In this document: in pieces, positions 6,952 to 8,169 of the stretch
Layout: each line of letters begins with the position of its first letter
Position numbering within the stretch: position 1 is the first letter of the stretch
Source: Ruminococcus sp. UBA7014
GTDB taxonomy: Bacteria; Bacillota; Clostridia; Oscillospirales; Ruminococcaceae
Direction: 5' to 3'
Length of the DNA stretch: 8,169 nt
Assembly: GCA_002449575.1 (NCBI GenBank)
Contig: DJXC01000125.1
Coordinates: forward strand, 1 to 8,169
Position numbers and translations under genes: made by a program
The notes under the pieces: model-generated
What the model was told of the DNA's origin: nothing
What the model saw: the letters and a program-made list of their open reading frames with translations, nothing else
Database searches by the model: none

Positions 6952-7371
6952 TCAGATAGGTGAAATAGGTTTCGCATTTTCAGTTTTGAGATTTATTTTT
7001 TTTCTGATAAGAATTCCTGCATAAATCAGTATCATTCCGGCGATATAACAAAAAATATCTGCCCAGTTGAAACTTGTGCCGAGGATAATTCTCATCACAC
7101 TGCCCTTTTTAAATCCAAGCAAATCACAGATATGGAAATATTGAGCAGTTTCAGCCAGAAAACCGACACAGCACATCAGGAAAGGCATCAGCCGGAGGAG
7201 AACTTTCAGAAAAATTCTGACCAGACAATATATCAAAGGAATGACCAGAATATCACCTCCGTAAGCTCTCAGCCAGTGAAAATTTTTAAACACACTGCCA
7301 ATCAGAATTTCTGTTATCAGCAAAATTGCTGACCAGATAAGATAAAATTTTCTTTCAGATTTCGTCTGCAT
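6952..7371 (-). CDS. DUF2809 membrane protein
   Basis: Started at the ATG at 7371, the protein has 139 residues with four or so membrane helices (about 9-27, 41-58, 61-77 and 103-122). It carries the pattern I associate with DUF2809: RAYGGDILVIPLIY at 35-48, a Glu in the third helix (FLAETAQ, 71-77), and LGTSFNWADI at 97-106, ending in a short basic tail. The function of the family is unknown. The frame is open 16 codons further to 7419, but AAGGAGG at 7378-7384, 6 nt from the chosen ATG, argues for the shorter form. The gene overlaps the 3' end of the regulator gene by 17 bp and is followed 29 bp later by the small acidic protein, so it belongs to the same operon. Confidence 0.83.
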   Translation of the reverse strand: MQTKSERKFYLIWSAILLITEILIGSVFKNFHWLRAYGGDILVIPLIYCLVRIFLKVLLRLMPFLMCCVGFLAETAQYFHICDLLGFKKGSVMRIILGTSFNWADIFCYIAGMILIYAGILIRKKINLKTENAKPISPI

Positions 7372-7582
7372 GAAAATCCTCCTTCCGGAATTCCAGAATA
7401 TCCGCCGGCTGACAGTCAAGGACTTCGCAAAGCTTTTCCAGTGTGGAAAAGCGGATAGCCTTTGCTTTCCCAGTTTTCAGAATCGAAAGATTCGCCGGAG
7501 TAATCTCAATTTTTTTTGCCAAATCTCCGGAAGAGATTTTTCTTTTTGCCATCATGACATCCAGATTCACAATAATCGGCAT
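7355..7582 (-). CDS. Cro/C1-type (XRE) transcriptional regulator, YozG-like
   Basis: This 75-residue DNA-binding protein consists of almost nothing but a helix-turn-helix domain: MPIIVNLDVMMAKRK at the start, the helix-turn-helix at about 18-38 (GDLAKKIEITPANLSILK), KAIRFSTLEKLCEVLDCQPADIL at about 41-63 forming the remaining helices, and a short acidic tail. This matches the small YozG-like regulators that accompany DUF2975 proteins, such as the YoaS-YozG pair of Bacillus subtilis. It probably controls its own operon, perhaps through the palindrome at 8133-8147; that link is inferred. The start at 7582 is chosen over 7648 because GGAGGAG lies 10 nt upstream and the longer form would run back into the DUF2975 gene. 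No ligand-binding domain is present, so any signal must come through a partner, possibly the DUF2975 protein. Confidence 0.92.
   Translation of the reverse strand: MPIIVNLDVMMAKRKISSGDLAKKIEITPANLSILKTGKAKAIRFSTLEKLCEVLDCQPADILEFRKEDFHADEI
7378..7384 (-). promoter_or_regulatory. Ribosome binding site deciding the DUF2809 start
   Basis: Minus-strand AAGGAGG, 6 nt before the ATG at 7371, lies within the last codons of the regulator gene. It rules out the longer start at 7419 as the main one. Confidence 0.8.
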
Positions 7583-7592
7583 AATAAAGCAT

Positions 7593-7599
7593 CTCCTCC
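7593..7599 (-). promoter_or_regulatory. Ribosome binding site deciding the regulator start
   Basis: Minus-strand GGAGGAG lies 10 nt before the ATG at 7582, in the 19-bp gap after the DUF2975 stop codon. It supports the 75-residue form of the regulator. Confidence 0.8.
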
Positions 7600-7601
7600 A
7601 A

Positions 7602-8063
7602 TCAGATAGTATAGTCGTTTTCTTCCTGAATTTCCACGGCACGGACAAAGACGTTTTTCAGGACTCTCAGAACCAGCCCGAAGAATGCCGCCGCAAATGC
7701 AACCAGAAATCCCAGATACCTCCAGAATCCGAAAATTCCGAACGGAATCGCAACCAGCAGACAGCACCAGGAAATATAACGCAGATGCTTGCAGTTTTCC
7801 ATCTTGAAAACAATATCATTCTTGATATTGCTTAACAGCCTGTGCAGATGATATAAACAAACTTCTCCGCATATCGCCGATAAATACAGACAGATACTCA
7901 GCGGCAGAAAAATAGAAGTTTTCAGAAGTCCGACACCGTCCGGAGAAACAATTTCATACCAGCGTACCATAACCGGCACACATAAAGCAAGGACGATAAT
8001 CAGTACAAATAAAATTCTGACTAATAAAATTGACAGGTTCAGGGACTTATCCTGATTCCACAT
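7602..8063 (-). CDS. DUF2975 membrane protein
   Basis: This 153-residue protein has four predicted membrane helices (about 13-33, 47-70, 98-115 and 118-137). Its central LHRLLSNIKN...F..EN segment (73-90), the LRYISWCC segment at 94-101, and the C-terminal EENDYTI ending are what I recall of DUF2975 proteins, which are regularly encoded beside a small Cro/C1-type regulator, as here (19 bp apart). A role in sensing or in controlling that regulator at the membrane is plausible but not demonstrated by the sequence. It is the first gene of the operon, with a leader of only about 26 nt. The ribosome site is poor by the standard of its neighbours (AAAGGG, more than 10 nt from the ATG), so its translation may be deliberately modest. 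Confidence 0.87.
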   Translation of the reverse strand: MWNQDKSLNLSILLVRILFVLIIVLALCVPVMVRWYEIVSPDGVGLLKTSIFLPLSICLYLSAICGEVCLYHLHRLLSNIKNDIVFKMENCKHLRYISWCCLLVAIPFGIFGFWRYLGFLVAFAAAFFGLVLRVLKNVFVRAVEIQEENDYTI

Positions 8064-8095
8064 AGTGCAGTAACACCCTTTCCGGATTTTTCTAT

Positions 8096-8124
8096 ATTAT
8101 AGCACATAATTTATCATTTGTCAA
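8096..8124 (-). promoter_or_regulatory. Consensus sigma-A promoter of the eight-gene minus-strand operon
   Basis: On the minus strand a perfect TTGACA (8119-8124) and a perfect TATAAT (8096-8101) are separated by exactly 17 bp, and a TGC before the -10 makes it an extended -10 as well. The predicted transcript start is near 8089. A promoter this strong in front of a regulator gene normally implies repression. Confidence 0.88.
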
Positions 8125-8132
8125 GACTTTTT

Positions 8133-8147
8133 TATCGAAAAACGATA
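8133..8147. promoter_or_regulatory. Palindromic putative operator TATCG-N5-CGATA
   Basis: Perfect 5-bp arms flank an AAAAA centre, 8 bp upstream of the -35 element and centred near position -51 relative to the predicted start. The size suits a dimer of a small helix-turn-helix protein, and the regulator encoded second in the operon is the natural candidate. Position upstream of the -35 fits activation or upstream repression. With only ten specific bases in AT-rich surroundings, chance cannot be excluded. Confidence 0.5.
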
Positions 8148-8169
8148 TATTTTTTCTGAATTTCAAAAA

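Noticed and set aside
6750..6977. Alternative 75-codon minus-strand frame overlapping the small acidic gene
   Set aside because: It overlaps the DUF2809 stop, has no ribosome site at its ATG, and competes with a frame that has both a good ribosome site and an ATGA coupling to the next gene.
3829..7371. Very frequent TTCCGG/CCGGAA motifs across the minus-strand genes, considered as a dispersed repeat
   Set aside because: They occur in different frames and contexts without conserved flanks or spacing and are explained by preferred codons such as CCG and GGA.
7583..7648. 22-residue N-terminal extension of the Cro/C1-type regulator
   Set aside because: It overlaps the DUF2975 coding end, and the family normally begins MPII-like exactly at the ATG following GGAGGAG.

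Overview
The window looks like a chromosomal segment of a low-to-moderate GC Gram-positive bacterium, most likely a Clostridia/Ruminococcaceae-type gut or rumen anaerobe. This rests on strong purine-rich Shine-Dalgarno sequences, consensus sigma-A promoters, a divergent Clostridia-style ParC, and families typical of Firmicutes (DUF2975 with a YozG-like regulator, DUF2809, DUF4173). The genus is an inference; there is no rRNA or other species marker. No mobile element, CRISPR array, tRNA or rRNA was seen, and coding density is very high.

Layout. The plus strand holds only the left edge: the last codons of an upstream gene (1-30) and a complete MalG-type sugar ABC transporter permease (27-956), closed by a strong hairpin terminator (1007-1035). 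Everything else is on the minus strand and converges on that terminator. Read in the direction of transcription from the right edge, a consensus promoter (8096-8124) with a TATCG-N5-CGATA palindrome just upstream drives a DUF2975 membrane protein, a small Cro/C1-type (YozG-like) regulator, a DUF2809 membrane protein, a 67-residue acidic small protein, a large DUF4173 membrane protein, a TIGR01212/YhcC-like radical SAM protein, a four-helix membrane protein of unknown function, and a single-pass membrane protein of unknown function. Spacings run from 29 bp down to overlaps of 4 to 17 bp, so these eight genes very probably form one operon. The last gene is parC, a topoisomerase IV A subunit, which has its own promoter (3315-3343) but no obvious terminator separating it from the operon.

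How the genes may work together. The regulator and its DUF2975 partner at the head of the operon, with the palindrome at the promoter, suggest an autoregulated envelope-associated unit in which most products sit in the membrane. What it senses or does cannot be read from the sequence. The sugar permease belongs to a separate carbohydrate uptake operon whose other components lie left of the window. parC is a housekeeping gene, notable for a Gln/Glu pair at the quinolone-contact positions and for having no parE next to it.

Three ORFs were shortened to internal ATG codons (4233, 7371, 7582) because a good ribosome binding site sits just upstream of each. I saw no clearly new system; the least explained content is the eight-gene membrane operon with its small acidic protein and two unrecognised membrane proteins.
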